From: Osmia lignaria lignaria
Taxonomy: Eukaryota; Arthropoda; Insecta; Hymenoptera; Megachilidae
DNA: 64,000 bases
Direction of reading: 5' to 3'
Assembly (NCBI RefSeq): GCF_051020975.1
Contig: NC_135040.1
Location: 1,295,501-1,359,500 of the forward strand
Positions 13,961 through 25,692 of this stretch are shown piece after piece (the stretch's first letter is position 1; every line of letters starts with the position of its first letter). The notes under the pieces are model-generated. The model was not told where the DNA came from and searched no databases. It saw nothing but the letters and a program-made list of their open reading frames with translations. A program made the position numbers and the translations under genes.

Positions 13961-13981
13961 TTATTATTATTATTATTATTT
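13961..13981 (+). repeat. (ATT)n microsatellite
   Basis: Seven trinucleotide units, followed by a T-rich stretch. Confidence 0.85.
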
Positions 13982-14279
13982 TTAAATTTTGTAAATAGTA
14001 ATAATAGAAAGAAACATACTTTTTTATCATACAGTTAAATTTTCTGTATGTAGTTTCATTTGTCACGTCCCAGTAACAAAAGTTTTTCAAAATTTTCAAA
14101 ATTTCCATTTCACCGACCTTGTGTTTCTTCATCAGTGCTTTGCACTCGGAATTGTTCCCATATGAAAAACACAAAGAAGGTTTTTGGTATTGTAAATTCA
14201 ATGGTGAACAATATTTCGATATTCTCGTATTTCAAACAGTAGGTATTTGTATCCTTCCTTGAAATCATCGTCGCACTCA

Positions 14280-15539
14280 ACCGAACTGCGTAGTTATAAG
14301 CGAGAGAAAAACTCGGTTCTTTAATTAATTTTTATTGTTGCATTAACCCATTAGGGTCATTATCAACCACGGTATCTCACAAAATGATAATCGAAGTTAG
14401 GTTAGATTAAGTGAAAAATTTTAATATGTTTTAGAAATTTCAGTACGCTTGAGCAAGAATTAACAGTCTTAGTCACTTCTCTGGGGTTTCCATTGATTTG
14501 GTACAGTCGTTTCTCACGTTTATACTTCCGGTAAGATGTAATGGTATGATCAATCGAGTAATAGTTTGGCAGCTGTTACACATTAGTTGGTTTTTCCAAT
14601 AGGTAGACGTGTCAATTCTCAGTCTTGTTAATACTACTTGATGCTTCCTGTCGAACGATAATAATGTAGGACTAATTTCGTAGATGTCATTCCTGATACG
14701 ATTAATATATGTCGTATGGGCATATTTCCAGGACAGGTTCCAGTGTTCTTTAAGAATTTTGTAGAATGATTTAAAAAGCTCTTTGTGGTAAGTATATTAA
14801 GGGTATGACGAGGTGAATTCGTAGCCTCCTTTGCAACTTTATCAGCTTTTTCGTTCCCTGTAATTCCAATGTGTGAAGGAACCCACCCAATTACTTGTTT
14901 GACAGAATTTCGCTGTACTTCTCAATAATTTGCCTAATAATAGGATTTCCAGGTTCGGAGACATGCATTCTTAGGGCTGGTTCAGGCACGGCTAGTAATT
15001 TAGTCGAGTGGCGAGTAGGTATTTACTACTAAATCGTTTAGCGCATAGAAAAGTATCCGAAATAGTACAGTTGAGCTTTGGAAATCGAGAGTACGATATA
15101 TCGCTTGACTAAAGAAATGCGTCCGGACAAGTCTGTTCGGAAGCCTAGTTAGTGGTGGTGGAAGCCTACTCAACCAGAAAAATTCAATGAAACGGATCTA
15201 TTCGACTAAATCGTTTTACTAAACTACTCGACTAAACTGTAATGTCCATACATAGCAAGTTACAAAATTACTCGCCACTCGACTAAATTACTAGCCATGT
15301 CTGAACCAGCCTTTAGAGTCGGTGTAGATAGTGTATTTACCTTTGTTATTAACTTTTGCTATGTACTTTAGTCCCTCCAATATAGAGTATGCCTTACATG
15401 AAAGGATTGAATAGTAATTTGACAATTCAAAACCTATGTCTTCTTCAGGAGTCACTATACCGCAACCAGCTCCCAATTGTGTTTTAGACCCATCAGAGTA
15501 TACACACGAGAGACGTAACGACGACGTAACGTAACACAT
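14280..15539 (-). pseudogene. Non-LTR retrotransposon 3' part with RNase H domain, interrupted
   Basis: Minus-strand reading shows an RNase H domain of the kind carried by I/R1-type LINEs. It begins with VYSDGSKTQLGAG (first Asp) and continues through a segment with SILEGLKYI (Glu) to YTDS (third acidic residue), near 15325. The reading is then broken by a MITE (14974-15312). Beyond it come MHVSEPGNPIIRQIIEKY and, after a one-base frameshift, WVPSHIGITGNEKADK. The distal part (about 14280-14820) holds only decayed traces of the C-terminal region. The reverse transcriptase upstream (above 15539) is absent, so this is a 5'-truncated, dead copy. Confidence 0.8.
14974..15312. mobile_element. PIF/Harbinger-type MITE inserted in the LINE
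   Basis: The ends are GGGCTGGTTCAGGCAC and, read inward from the right, AGGCTGGTTCAGACAT. The inverted repeat continues for roughly 40 bp through CTAGTAATTTAGTCGAGTGG. The target sequence TTA occurs immediately outside both ends (14971-14973, 15313-15315). The 3-bp TTA duplication and G-rich ends suggest PIF/Harbinger. It splits the RNase H reading right after the TDS motif, so it is younger than the LINE copy. Confidence 0.8.
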
Positions 15540-15713
15540 TCAAACAGCGTTTTGTATTAGAAATATTAATTAAATTGTTGATGTTTACAAACTGCATAAA
15601 GTTTGAAATATACATCAGTTTTACAAAATGAATCTATCAATATTAATTATTTGCTGTTTATGTTGTAAATATGCCACATAAAATAATAAGCGAACTACAC
15701 GTTTCATTATTAA

Positions 15714-15963
15714 CAGCACCGGATTAAGGGTAGGTTTAAGGGGGCTACAACCCCGGGCGTCACTTTGTAGGGGTTCCGATATAAGCTTCCTATGTCAAAA
15801 AAATATTAAATAAAATTTTGTTATTGCTGCCTTTTTCCTTTACGATTAAATGTTACTTAATTTTAATTAGGATAAATTTCAATTGTTCAACCAAGTCTAT
15901 TCACCAGGTGAGCCTTCGAAAGTTTGATAGCCCAGGGGTCCCAGAAGTCTTGATTCGGTCCTG
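15714..15963. mobile_element. Probable hAT-type MITE
   Basis: Ends are CAGCACCGGATTAAG and, read inward from the right, CAGGACCGAATCAAG (11 of 15 identical), a pattern usual for hAT MITEs. Flanking 8-mers are ATTATTAA and ATTATCGG, matching only in the first five bases, so the duplication is decayed or the ends are off by a little. Confidence 0.5.
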
Positions 15964-16166
15964 ATTATCGGTACAATTATAGAAGACACAAGCTTGCGAA
16001 GTTGTAATATTATAAATTTTTATTTTAAATAAGTTTCTGCAATTTGATAAAAAATTTGGTTATTGTTATACTTTTCTTATTATTAACCATGAGAGTTAAA
16101 AAGTATATTTTATCTTTTTAATAAAAATAAAAAAAATGATGTCACAAAGGGTTAATGCTATTTCTT

Positions 16167-17059
16167 TGTTACGTGCGGAGCAGGCGTAGTGGTAGGTGAC
16201 TAGTCTGCGGATTGATATGATCCGACGCAACGCTTAAACACCTTCTTTTAGAAGGTAAGATATTATAGGATTCGGATTCGGTCTAGACTGATACAAGCCT
16301 CTCGCTCGTTGGACACAAGGTTTGGGAAATACGCACTAAATAATTAACGAGATTGAATAAATAATTATTATATATTTTGCCAAAAGAACGAAGTATGAAA
16401 ATATAATGGGCATTCAAGAGATATTACAATTTTCTTTAATTACTGAGGACAGAGTATCCAGTTTTTTAATCGCACTCACCGGATATTTAGATGAACAGAA
16501 ACGGTTAACGAGTTCGATCCTTCGCTCCTTTCTCTCTCTCTCTTCTCTCAACGCACGGATGATGATACAATGTTCTTGACAAGATGAAACTATGACTCTA
16601 CACTAACAATAAATCTAAATATTATACATTAACAGTTTTAATTACAAATGATTTGAAAACTTGAGTCTTATTAACGAGAAAACTGAGTCTTTTCGCGTGA
16701 CACTTGATTCTCACGAAACTCTGCTCGACGTATTCTGCAATACTAGATGTTTCTCGGACAGAAAGACCGCGCACCTCGCGACTGTATGGCCGTCTGTGTT
16801 GCTATTGTCCGTAACTGGGTTTTTATGAAGGCCGAAAATGCTGATTTCGCATGATTAAGGAAAGAGTTCAGTAGTATACTGACCTGTTGGAATGTCTATG
16901 CGTTGCACATAATTTTTGACACAGCGTTTCGAGAAGAAGAGCGAATTTGTTGACGCTGGTGACTCTAAGGAGGTCAGTCATTGAACCGATTTCCTGATTG
17001 CTAACGCTTTTGCAACTTGAAATTGGAGAGAATGGAATTTCCTTTGTCGGGACGTAACA
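16167..17059 (+). mobile_element. Solo LTR, TGTTACG...CGTAACA group, 893 bp
   Basis: The sequence starts TGTTACGTGCGGAGCAGG and ends GGGACGTAACA, with the direct repeat TCTT on both sides (16163-16166 and 17060-17063). TG...CA ends and a 4-bp duplication are those of an LTR retrotransposon. No second LTR, gag or pol lies nearby, so it is a solo LTR left by recombination. It shares end sequences with the LTRs at 32844, 50933, 51997 and 60498, but I did not see their internal core motif here. Confidence 0.75.
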
Positions 17060-17159
17060 TCTTAAATTATTGATATGTTATATTTTACTACAGTAAGTAC
17101 ATAAGATAAAAATGATCGTTTTCTTCTTTAATTCTCTTACAGTTGTCATTATTTTACCC

Positions 17160-17400
17160 TCAAATGGCAGTCCATGGAAAAAGTTTTTAATTTTAATTTA
17201 ATTTTGTTTAATTTAATTTCATACTATTTTCATTGTCTAAATTTTACACGGTTCCTTTAAAAATTATTCTTCCAGTACATGAAACCCTTTCGTTTAAAAA
17301 TTATACGCTCAACTTTAGGTTAATATCCTTGTATACGATTTCTAAGTTTGGATCACGATTTATCCAGGCTTCGCTGTTCAAGGATTAATTACTAATTTAT
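17160..17400 (+). repeat. Dispersed repeat, copy A
   Basis: Matches 35880-36055 on the same strand in ordered blocks: TTAAAAATTATTCTTCCAGTA, then GTTTAAAAATTATRCG, AACTTTAGGTTAATATCC, and GATCCAGGCTTC-like sequence followed by TTCAAGG. The family is unknown and there is no coding potential. Confidence 0.65.
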
Positions 17401-19701
17401 ACGATTTCATGGAACGTGATGGAAATTTCTTCACGTACAATTACATTACTTACATCGTCCTTTAGGTCAGGTTATCTAATTAAATTTCTAACTTACATTT
17501 TTCGTTCCTGCCCGTAAAGTTAAACCCGTGTTCTGGGTATATCACACTCTAACTGCTCGTGGTTCGAATATTTTCCAGCAGATTACTGCCCCTGCGAGCA
17601 TAATCGTATTTAACGTCTACCACTCTCGGAAACGTACAACGTTATTGCCGCTAGACATAGCTATTGATTACGTAAATAACTGACAAACTTCCTAACAATT
17701 CACGTGTACTAGTTACCCACAATGAGAATAACGACACGTACTTCGTATACGTATTATATATATATATGTAGTCATATTTAACGAGGGAGAAGGTGGAAAT
17801 CGCATTTCTCGTTTCGAAAAAAGCATATATCCACCTCTTCAGGGGCACTGGCACATATGTATACGTTTAGCTTTCTTTAAGTTATTATTCTAAAGGAAAA
17901 AAAAAATTAAAATATGTTGGCAAATTGTTCATTACAGAATCTTTAATAATGAAAACAAGAAAACTTGTCATATGACAACACTGAAAAAGAATCAAACAGA
18001 AAATTAAATTATTTTCTTTTTTACTTTAAAAAAATTCGTCCTTCAAGAAGTTAAAGATGTAAAAATCGCATAAACGAAAGATGAAAAAAATATCTCGTAG
18101 ATCTGAGATAATGTATCAGTAGATGTTTGAGGTGAAAATTCAACTAGTTTGAAGATATCCCACTTTTACACAATGTTGTCAAAATACTGTTGTCTCTGTG
18201 AATGTTATCTCCGGTTATAGACCAGAGTTGAAAAGGTAAGAAACGCAACAAATAGGTGATTTCTTTTTACAGACTTTGCATTTTAAAATTTAAACAATTT
18301 TCTTTATTTGTACTTATATATGAAATTTCAGAATTATTTAAGCCTCAAACATTTAAAAATTTTTAAATAGAAAGAAATTTTGAAAAATTTGAAAATCGGG
18401 AACAGTAGAAAATAAATAATTGATTAATGAAAATTTTAATAGCAGCACCACAATAGCACCCCCGTCCATATTATCATCTTCCATGTTCTTGTAAAACACA
18501 ATAAACTTTTATTATATTATCGTATAAGCGATTTCTGTCACTGTTGAGCGATTTTACAACAATTTTCAATTTTACGCCTCGGTATAAATAGATTTACTTA
18601 AACTGATGTGAACGTATTAAGTGCTTCAAAGAATGAGATGTTGCTATTTTATTATTTCTAAAACTATTCCATTCTTACAGCTCGGTGTGAGGTAATATAA
18701 CGGGAGTTTACTGTAGTCTAAAAATTTTAGACTGGGAAATATATTTCCAAATAACTAATTGTAAGTAAAGGATTTTGCAGTTCAAGCTTTTATCTAATTA
18801 TACTTCTATAACTAACATATTATATCTGTCAATTAATAAAAAAAATATTGATTAATTTTATCTTGAAAAACTCTTCAGATGAACAAAAACAAACACTTTT
18901 ACTTTCTAGCTAAAGTAAACGTGCAAATCATTCCAACTAAGCTTCACCTCGTGACGTCAAAGGACACTAATTGCTGTTCTTATTTCAGTTTCTGACAGAT
19001 CATAACACCTACTTACATATATCTAAGAAATATAAACCTAGTTCGTATTCTCACTTTCTCCCTTAATATTTCGTTAATACGTGTACATTTATATTTAACA
19101 CTTGACGGCCATGCTAAAACTATTGAATGTTTCATTAGGTAGAATTTCTATTTTGAATGTTATTTATTATTTTCGCATTTTATTTTATCTGATATTGATA
19201 ATCGAAAAGTCTATACTCCATTTTAACTTGAAATTGAGATTTTATGTTACCGGCGAACGACGCGCGCGTAATGGTTGCCAACTGTCTAGTGGATTTCCCA
19301 CCGATTTGTAGCTAAGATCGCTCGATTGTAATAGCTCTACTTCCGGAACGCATGGCGGACACGTCGGAACGTATCATTGTACGAGTAATCACATTTCATC
19401 ATATATTTTATATAATAAATACTTTTGCACTTTTAACCGTGTCGTGTTCCACTGCCGCTCCCACTCCTGTCATCATTTTATCATGCTGTGTTAGAGCTTA
19501 AGAAAAATGCAGTATAGTACAATTCAACAAAATTAATGGGCAAAAAATCCTGAGTTCAGGGAAGAACAATGAATGTCACTATTCTCCAAAGGACCAAATC
19601 AAAGTCCACCTGGATGAACAGGTCGCATAGAAGCACCGCTATAAAAAAAAGAGAATTTTAAAAATAAGAATAGAACAAAAACAAAGAGTTCAAAAATAAA
19701 A

Positions 19702-19885
19702 AATACGATAAAAATGTTTTTTCCTTAGAAAAATTGATGTTAATAAAAATAATATTAAAGTTCGAATTATGTAAAAAGTTGAACAATTAAAAATAGGATA
19801 AAAATGTTTTTTCCTTAGAAAAATTGATGTTATTAAAATTAACATTAAAGTCCGAACTATGCAAACAAATGTATAAAATTTCATA
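19702..19885 (+). repeat. Tandem duplication of a ~95-bp AT-rich unit
   Basis: Two adjacent units each contain ATAAAAATGTTTTTTCCTTA, then GAAAAATTGATGTTA, then TAAAGTYCGAAYTATG. They differ at a small number of positions. An open reading frame across them exists only because both units lack stops in one minus frame. Confidence 0.8.
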
Positions 19886-22295
19886 AAATTTATCATCTAA
19901 TTCAGAAATCCATTATCAGAAATAAGAATAATTTTGGACCGTCTGTATTCAAGAGAGTTCACAGAATTTGTTTTTTAACTTTTTGAAAATTTTACATTTT
20001 GTGACTGCTATCGTTTTTCCTTTGAATCTAATAGAAGTATTTTTTATGAGGTAATTCAAACAATTTTGAATAATATATACAGGATAGATTCTTATAAAAA
20101 ACCTAAGCGTTATCCGCATATGAGTGATATGATAGTCAACATATTAAAATGAATGAAAAGTTGTACGTTTATATGTACTATTGTGGTATAATTCATATTA
20201 TGCATATTTTATTTTTATGTTGTTTTTGTGTATTTTCCCAATTATTCTGAAAAAATAATTAAAACTCCCAGCTACTATTTCCGGAGTTTAAAATATTTTA
20301 CATTTTATACTAATTATAATTTCTACCTTTTTATAACTTTGCCAACATTTTATCTTTTAATATTTTAATCAAAATATTTCACTTCTTTTAGAGTTGAACA
20401 AAGATATATAAACATGATTAGATGGTTAATAGTAATTGATCCAAAAAGAACATTATATTCAGAAAACTAGAAATCGATTGTTTAAATTATTAAGAATGAG
20501 ACTGCATTATTGTTCACTTTCAAGAGTGATTTCAGTGATTTGGTTAGATAAGTTTAGTCCGAAATAACTTCTGCTGCAAATTGTTGGAAGTCTCAACTAA
20601 TTTGAGCCGTTCTCTGCAGGAGCAATTAAGTCAGTAAAAGTGGAAACGAAGAAAACATTAAAAGAAAAGAAAATTACTGTTCTAAATTGTTATGAATAAA
20701 TACAATAGGATTTTTTTAAATTTCTTTTCTACTGAATACATATATGAAAATTAAATAATTAATTGAAAATAATTAAATGAAAGAAATAAATAATGTTTAA
20801 TCATCTTTATATATTTTTTTTATAAACTATATTTGCAGAGGACTTATTATTCTTACGAACAATTAATTATTTCGAAAAGTTTGGTGTATCAAGGTGGTAT
20901 AACAAAGTAATGAATTGTTTTATTGCTATTCACTAATACGATTTGAAAAATCATTAGAACCAAGTTAGCCTAAGATTGGAGTAAAGGTAAAACTTGAGTA
21001 ACAATTTAGTGAAATAAATACTATTTTCTAGAGATGTGCATAAAACAATTAAGCAAATAGAGTTTCGTTATTCTATATAACTATCAAAACGTCAGATAAT
21101 CCAATAGGATAATATTCTACCTAACCCGATCCGAATATCCGATTTGACCCTATTCGACACGATATTTTCGGGCTCTCGCATATCTTTAGAAAATTTTCTA
21201 TTTGACCGAATTAATCTCTAATCTTCAAGAAAATAGCATATATTTAGTCTTATAAGTTTTCTTTTTCATTATTTAATTGTATATACATATAAATTATTAG
21301 TAACTAATATGTGTTTTCGTTCTCGCGTTCATTCAAAGATTGATACTTCATTAATTTCTTTATTATCATCCAACCCCATTCAAAACTGTCCAATCAACTC
21401 TCTTTATAAATTCATACAATAGATTCGTACAGATAGATTTAGGTGAGATTCATGTCTTGCCACGAGCATTCATAAATTCGTATATTATTACATCCATTCA
21501 TCTATTGACAAGTTAATGGGGATGTACATTTTCTGTGGTGCATAGAAAATAAGCCAATTTTATGTTCCTTTTCTCAGAATCTACTGCAGCTATCAGTTTT
21601 TAATTTTTAGAGCATGAAGTATCATACTAGATGTATATTTTAATAAATTACACTGTACAACAGCCAATTGATTTCGTAACCGCCACTATGTAATTCTTAT
21701 AGATTTTTGCGAGCTGGATACGAATCTGAAATCCGTTTCTCTCTAGGTCGTAGAGTTTTGGGGAAAATTAATGTTAAAAAAAATTGCAAATTTTCAACGT
21801 TGGAGATGTTTTGTGCTTTTACCATAACAGCTATTCAGTTGCTTTTGACACGAGAAAAATTTGTGAACTTTCCCGAATAAAACGATATAAATTCTCATTA
21901 CATTGTAAACATTTAAATATGTTTAAATAATGATCAAAGTGAGAAAGACACCAAAAATGCGCCAGTTTTTGCTGATATTTTTCAATTTATTCCCAAAACT
22001 AAGGGACTAGGTGAAAATCTAACCATCGTACGTGATAGAGCAGACATTCATGCTACAGAAAGCATCAAGAGAAATTACAAAATCACTTTCGTTTTCATTT
22101 TACAAGGAAAATAGTTCGGGAAAATACGCGTCGCTACCAGCGGTACATACTCAATGTATACGCGGCGCGGCGTATAGGATTGCCCCGAAACAGGGATCGG
22201 AAACTCCCACTAATTTTTTTGGCTTTTCAGTTTTAGTTCCCTGATAACGGACAGTACGTAGATAGCGCTACTATGACGACAATCAGCGCCGCCTA

Positions 22296-22351
22296 GATTG
22301 GCGTTGATTGGCGTCATTTGGCGTGGTTTGGCGTCATAGCGTCATAGCGTC
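22296..22351 (+). repeat. Short GGCGT-type tandem repeat
   Basis: Four TTGGCGT units at irregular 7-11 base spacing, then two CATAGCGT units, directly before the MITE at 22373. Likely a simple-repeat expansion. Confidence 0.7.
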
Positions 22352-22372
22352 CGTTTTGGTGGAGTCCAAATA

Positions 22373-23640
22373 CAGGGTGATCCTCTCGCTACGCTACCCA
22401 AAGGAAGTGCCGCCACAATGGAATGTAGAAGTCGACATCCCATTTCTGTCATCGCTTACTTGACCGAGGTGACCCCTGCAGCGAAGACGACTGTGTGCGT
22501 GAAAATGTGTTAAGAAAATATTCTGTTTTCCGCAGTGCTTAAATGGGACTTTTCTGCTCATTAAGCCTCGTACTGACCTATGCATTTGTGCGCCGAAAAC
22601 GTTCTTTCGGGCAAAAATGCTGAAGTGAGTACGGCCCGTTAATGTGTTCGCGAAGGCCCAGAGCACGAAGGAACGCTTTTTGACCGCTGTAGCCTCGTAC
22701 TCACTAGAGCATTCGTGCGCCGAAAACGACCCGTTATGAGTTCGCAAAGGCCCTGGGCACGAATGAACGCTTTTCCGACGGCTGTCGGTCCATCAAAGGA
22801 TATTCGTGCGAACAATTTTACTATGCCGGTTACAAATTTCCAAGTACCGTTAGTCGACCGCTGTCGAATTTAGCCTTCGGAAAAACTCAGTTTATGATAT
22901 GTCCTGATGAACCGTGATAAACTGATTTTCGAAATCCGGAACAATTTTTGATATTAATTGTTTGGATACTTTAAACAGATACTGAAGGCTCGTATATGAA
23001 TCTCCCGTTGCTAAAAAACGTAGCGTTATAGCTAAGCGTTCTTTCACCGTCATTTCAGCTTTTCTGAATCTAGTGTCGTTTTTTTTTGAATTTTGGGACC
23101 GATAGCGTTTATTAAAAATTCAAAATCTTCCGATGACATCCGCACAAAATTTTTAAAATGTCCACTAGCTTCTATCTGTAAATTTCTAACTACTTTTTCA
23201 CCACTAGAGGTTGCTCTATTTTTATATACCTGACTAATCCACCATCGTTTATCTTGATTTTTTCTTCTTTTTTTTTTTAATTATTGTGTTCATAATAATA
23301 TACGCTGCACTGGCGATCGTGACATCTGTTCCTGTCGACATTCTGACTTCGACTGGTTTACGGTAAAAAGAACCTTTCTACATAGAACCCAGATACAAAG
23401 GTTTACAGTACCCCAGGTAGAAAAATTTGCGCGAACAGCCGAAGAAATTTCACGTTCGTTCGCCGAGAGCATTCGTTTGGGCAAAATGCCCAAGTCAGTA
23501 CGAGGCTTTACACACATTTTCACGCACACAGCCGTCTTCGCTGCAGGGGTCAAGTAAGCGATGATAGAAATGGGATGTCGACTTCTACATTCTATGGTGG
23601 CGGCACTTCCTTTGGGTAGCGTAGCGAGAGGATCACCCTG
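22373..23640. mobile_element. TA-flanked MITE of the CAGGGTGATCC family, with a nested element
   Basis: The outer ends CAGGGTGATCCTCTCGCTAC and its reverse complement are flanked by TA. The inverted repeats extend about 130 bp on each side, through a GCAGCGAAGACG-like block to GTGAAAATGTGT. The interior is mostly a second element (22564-23507). Short family members are at 30302-30498 and 49389-49596. No transposase. Confidence 0.85.
22564..23507. mobile_element. TTA-flanked element nested in the CAGGGTGATCC MITE
   Basis: The left end AGCCTCGTACTGACCTATGC and the right end, inward AGCCTCGTACTGACTTGGGC, are each flanked by TTA (22561-22563, 23508-23510). A second copy of the left end (AGCCTCGTACTCACTAGAGC) lies near 22690. 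With it repeats the block CATTYGTGCGCCGAAAACG, so the left terminus is tandemly duplicated. The 3-bp TTA duplication suggests a Harbinger-type MITE. Confidence 0.7.
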
Positions 23641-23791
23641 TAATTAATAATTATTAATTTATTATCGCATCCCTACAGGTAGCTGCTTTAAATCACAGAT
23701 TTATGATTAAAAGATAAGAAATCAGCTAAATCATAAATCTCTGATTTTTAGCAGTCACTTTATGACTATCCAAAATTTCGTATTCTATATA

Positions 23792-24288
23792 CAGGGTGTT
23801 CGACAACAGGTGGGCAATATTTTAAGAGGTGATTCTAGGGATCAAAATAAGACGAAAATCAAGAATAACGAAATAGCGTTTACGGCTTTGTTTTCCAGTT
23901 ATTAACGTTTAAAAATTCGAGTAAAAAGCGCCAGAAATCTGCAAAATCCGCTCAGCACCGACGACCGAACGTCAGATCAGCAGGGGTCGGTACAGTCACA
24001 ACCAAAAATCGAAGCAGAATGCTGTAGTACTGAGGAACAGAATAGCACGAGGTAAGTTTCTACTATTCAACGATTCTTGGTTATGACTGTACCGACCCCT
24101 GCTGACCTGACGTTCGGTCGTCGGTGCTGAGCGGATTGCAGGTTTCTGGCGCTTTTTACTTGAATTTTTAAACGTTAATAACTGGAAAACAAAGCCGTAA
24201 ACGCTATTTCATTATTCTTGATTTTCGTCTTATTTTGATCCCTAGAATCACCCCTTAAAATATTGCCCACCTGTTGTCGAACACCCTG
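23792..24288. mobile_element. 497-bp long-TIR MITE, CAGGGTGTTCGACAACAGG family, copy 1
   Basis: TA flanks the ends CAGGGTGTTCGACAACAGGT and its reverse complement. The inverted repeats are nearly full length (about 230 bp each) with a small unpaired centre, so the element can fold into one long hairpin. A diverged copy of nearly equal length is at 34989-35486. Mariner-type ends; non-coding. Confidence 0.88.
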
Positions 24289-24421
24289 TATATACATATA
24301 TATCAGAGGCATACATAGTATACTTATATATGTATATGTGTCTACTTTTAGTACACTCATAACGGATGGTTAGTAGATGGTACTACAGTCAATGTTAGAC
24401 TTTTTGTAGAGGAGAGTTTCC

Positions 24422-25248
24422 GACCCCTGCCCCGAAATAAGCAAGTGGTCTCTGCTTCGAAATAAGCAACTCGCTATCCCCTCTTTTTTGTTTGAAGTCG
24501 CTCGCAAAGTGAGAGGTCCGAGAAATGAGCAAGAGGTCCATTTGTCGCTACCTCGGATCTCTCACTCGTTTCTACGAGTGACGTACAGTAAAACCTGGAT
24601 AAATGCAACCAAGATTGGGACCTAGTGGTTGCATTTATCCAAGCGAGGTGTCGATTCTGGGTATTTAATGTTGCATTTATCCAAGCGAGGTGTCGATTCT
24701 GCGTCCGTACACATGTTTTGTATTCAGCCGACATGCCGATTCTGTGTCCGTACATATGTTTTGTATTCAGCTGACATGCCGATTCTGTGTCCGTACACAT
24801 CTTTTGTATTCAGCCGATATCATTTATATTCAGTCGTGGTGTCAATTCTATGTTGTTTATTCTATTACTATTGTTTATAAATATAATTCAAACTATGTCA
24901 TGTTTGGTGTCATTTTAATCAGAAAAATCTCACAAATGCGTTAGTAAAAGTTTCATTAAGAAAAAGTTAAAAATAAAAAAGGTTCATCGTTCAATTAGTA
25001 TTAGTCACACCGATATTACAGTCGGATCATATTACACGGTTTCCTCGCCGAGCGGCTCGGTTCGGCTTAGGGGGATCCCCCGAAGTGGAATGGATAGCGA
25101 TGTTGCACTTATCCAAGCATTCTTTCGTTGCATTTATCCAGATTTTACTGTATCTCGACGATCTCTCATTTGTCAAGCCAATAGCATACCTGCTTCGTAA
25201 TAAGCAACTGTTCGGTCCCGAGCGAGTTGCTTATTTCGAGGCAATCTG
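24422..25248. mobile_element. CGAAATAAGCAA-family MITE split by another MITE
   Basis: The left part (from about 24422) has CGAAATAAGCAAGTGGTCTC and GCTATCCCCTCTT. The right part (25153-25248) ends CTTATTTCGAGGCAATCTG followed by TA. Together they reproduce most of the intact copy at 31683-32153, interrupted by the element at 24586-25150. The extreme left terminus is degraded. Confidence 0.75.
24586..25150. mobile_element. CAGTAAAACCTGG family MITE, 565 bp, inserted into another MITE
   Basis: Ends are CAGTAAAACCTGGATAAATG and, inward from the right, CAGTAAAATCTGGATAAATG, with TA on both sides. Inside are two copies of TTGCATTTATCCAAGCGAGG, three copies of a ~43-bp unit with TTTTGTATTCAGCYGACATG, and a ~140-bp module (about 24890-25040) shared with elements at 41-43 kb. 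CAGT ends with TA duplication suggest the pogo/Tigger branch. Confidence 0.85.
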
Positions 25249-25369
25249 TATTTGCGATACCGAATAATTGACTACAAATTTTACCTTTTTTCATTTGTTA
25301 TTATAATTTGAATCAATAAATATTTTAGTTTTGTAAAGATAGATTTGTGTTAGTTACGATTCCATGCAG

Positions 25370-25429
25370 TGTTACAACAGTCACTGATAAGTGGTCAGGA
25401 CGGACCACTTATCAGGGTCGATTGTAACA
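25370..25429 (+). other. 60-base imperfect hairpin near the Ig exon
   Basis: TGTTACAA at 25370 pairs with TTGTAACA at 25422. Inside, CTGATAAGTGGT (25383-25394) pairs perfectly with ACCACTTATCAG (25404-25415) around an 8-base loop, with a 6x6 internal loop between the stems. It ends 140 bases before the exon acceptor at 25570. It could be a tiny MITE remnant or an RNA structure; the sequence alone does not decide. Confidence 0.6.
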
Positions 25430-25569
25430 TTTTCCCCGGTTTTCATTTTTGATTAATAACTTTTTAATAAGTTTTTGCGTAATCATAGTTCAAAGTCAAA
25501 TTGTTACTTAGGTCCCTGCTCTCCTCTACCTACAGTTTTCTGTATGCATGTTTTCCTGTCTTGTTACAG

Positions 25570-25692
25570 TAGGCCAGGGCCCGGAGCTGGAAATAACCCG
25601 TGTGACACGTCTTCATATGGGACCATATCTCTGTGTAGCATCGAACGGTGTCCCACCAGCAGTCAGCAAGCGAATTGTTCTGATCGTTCACT
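25570..25692 (+). CDS. Ig cell-adhesion protein (lachesin/DIP type), exon ending Ig domain 2
   Basis: This internal exon encodes the C-terminal half of an immunoglobulin domain in a neuronal surface protein of the lachesin / Dpr-interacting-protein family. Such proteins act outside the cell in homophilic or Dpr-partner recognition during synapse and tissue-barrier formation. The translation contains GPELEITRVTRLHMGPYLCV, with the F-strand Y-L-C cysteine, then ASNGVPPAVSKRI and LIVH. This is the hallmark end of Ig2 in the family. The acceptor is TTGTTACAG (25561-25569) and the donor GTAAGT at 25693. Two bases complete a codon begun upstream, and one base (T) is left over; it joins TT of the exon at 37907 to give Phe. 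An alternative AG three bases downstream would shorten the exon by one codon. The family is clear; which DIP/lachesin paralogue it is cannot be said. Confidence 0.93.

Larger units (their letters stand above)
1..25569 (+). other. Long non-coding stretch, probably intron of the Ig cell-adhesion gene
   Basis: No exon of a recognisable gene was found here on either strand. The first visible exon of the Ig gene begins at 25570 in the middle of an Ig domain, so its upstream exons must lie further 5' and this stretch is most simply intron. It holds AT-rich sequence, transposon remnants listed separately, and stretches with nothing recognisable: 1-586, 1433-3436, 3651-5092, 8691-9808, 11351-13126, 17401-19701 and 19886-22290. 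A short divergent exon could have been missed by eye. Confidence 0.6.

Noticed and set aside
22394..22747. 117-codon minus frame
   Set aside because: It spans a MITE end and the duplicated terminus of a nested element; open only because the repeat lacks stops.
23290..23553. 87-codon minus frame
   Set aside because: It reads through inverted repeats of two nested elements.
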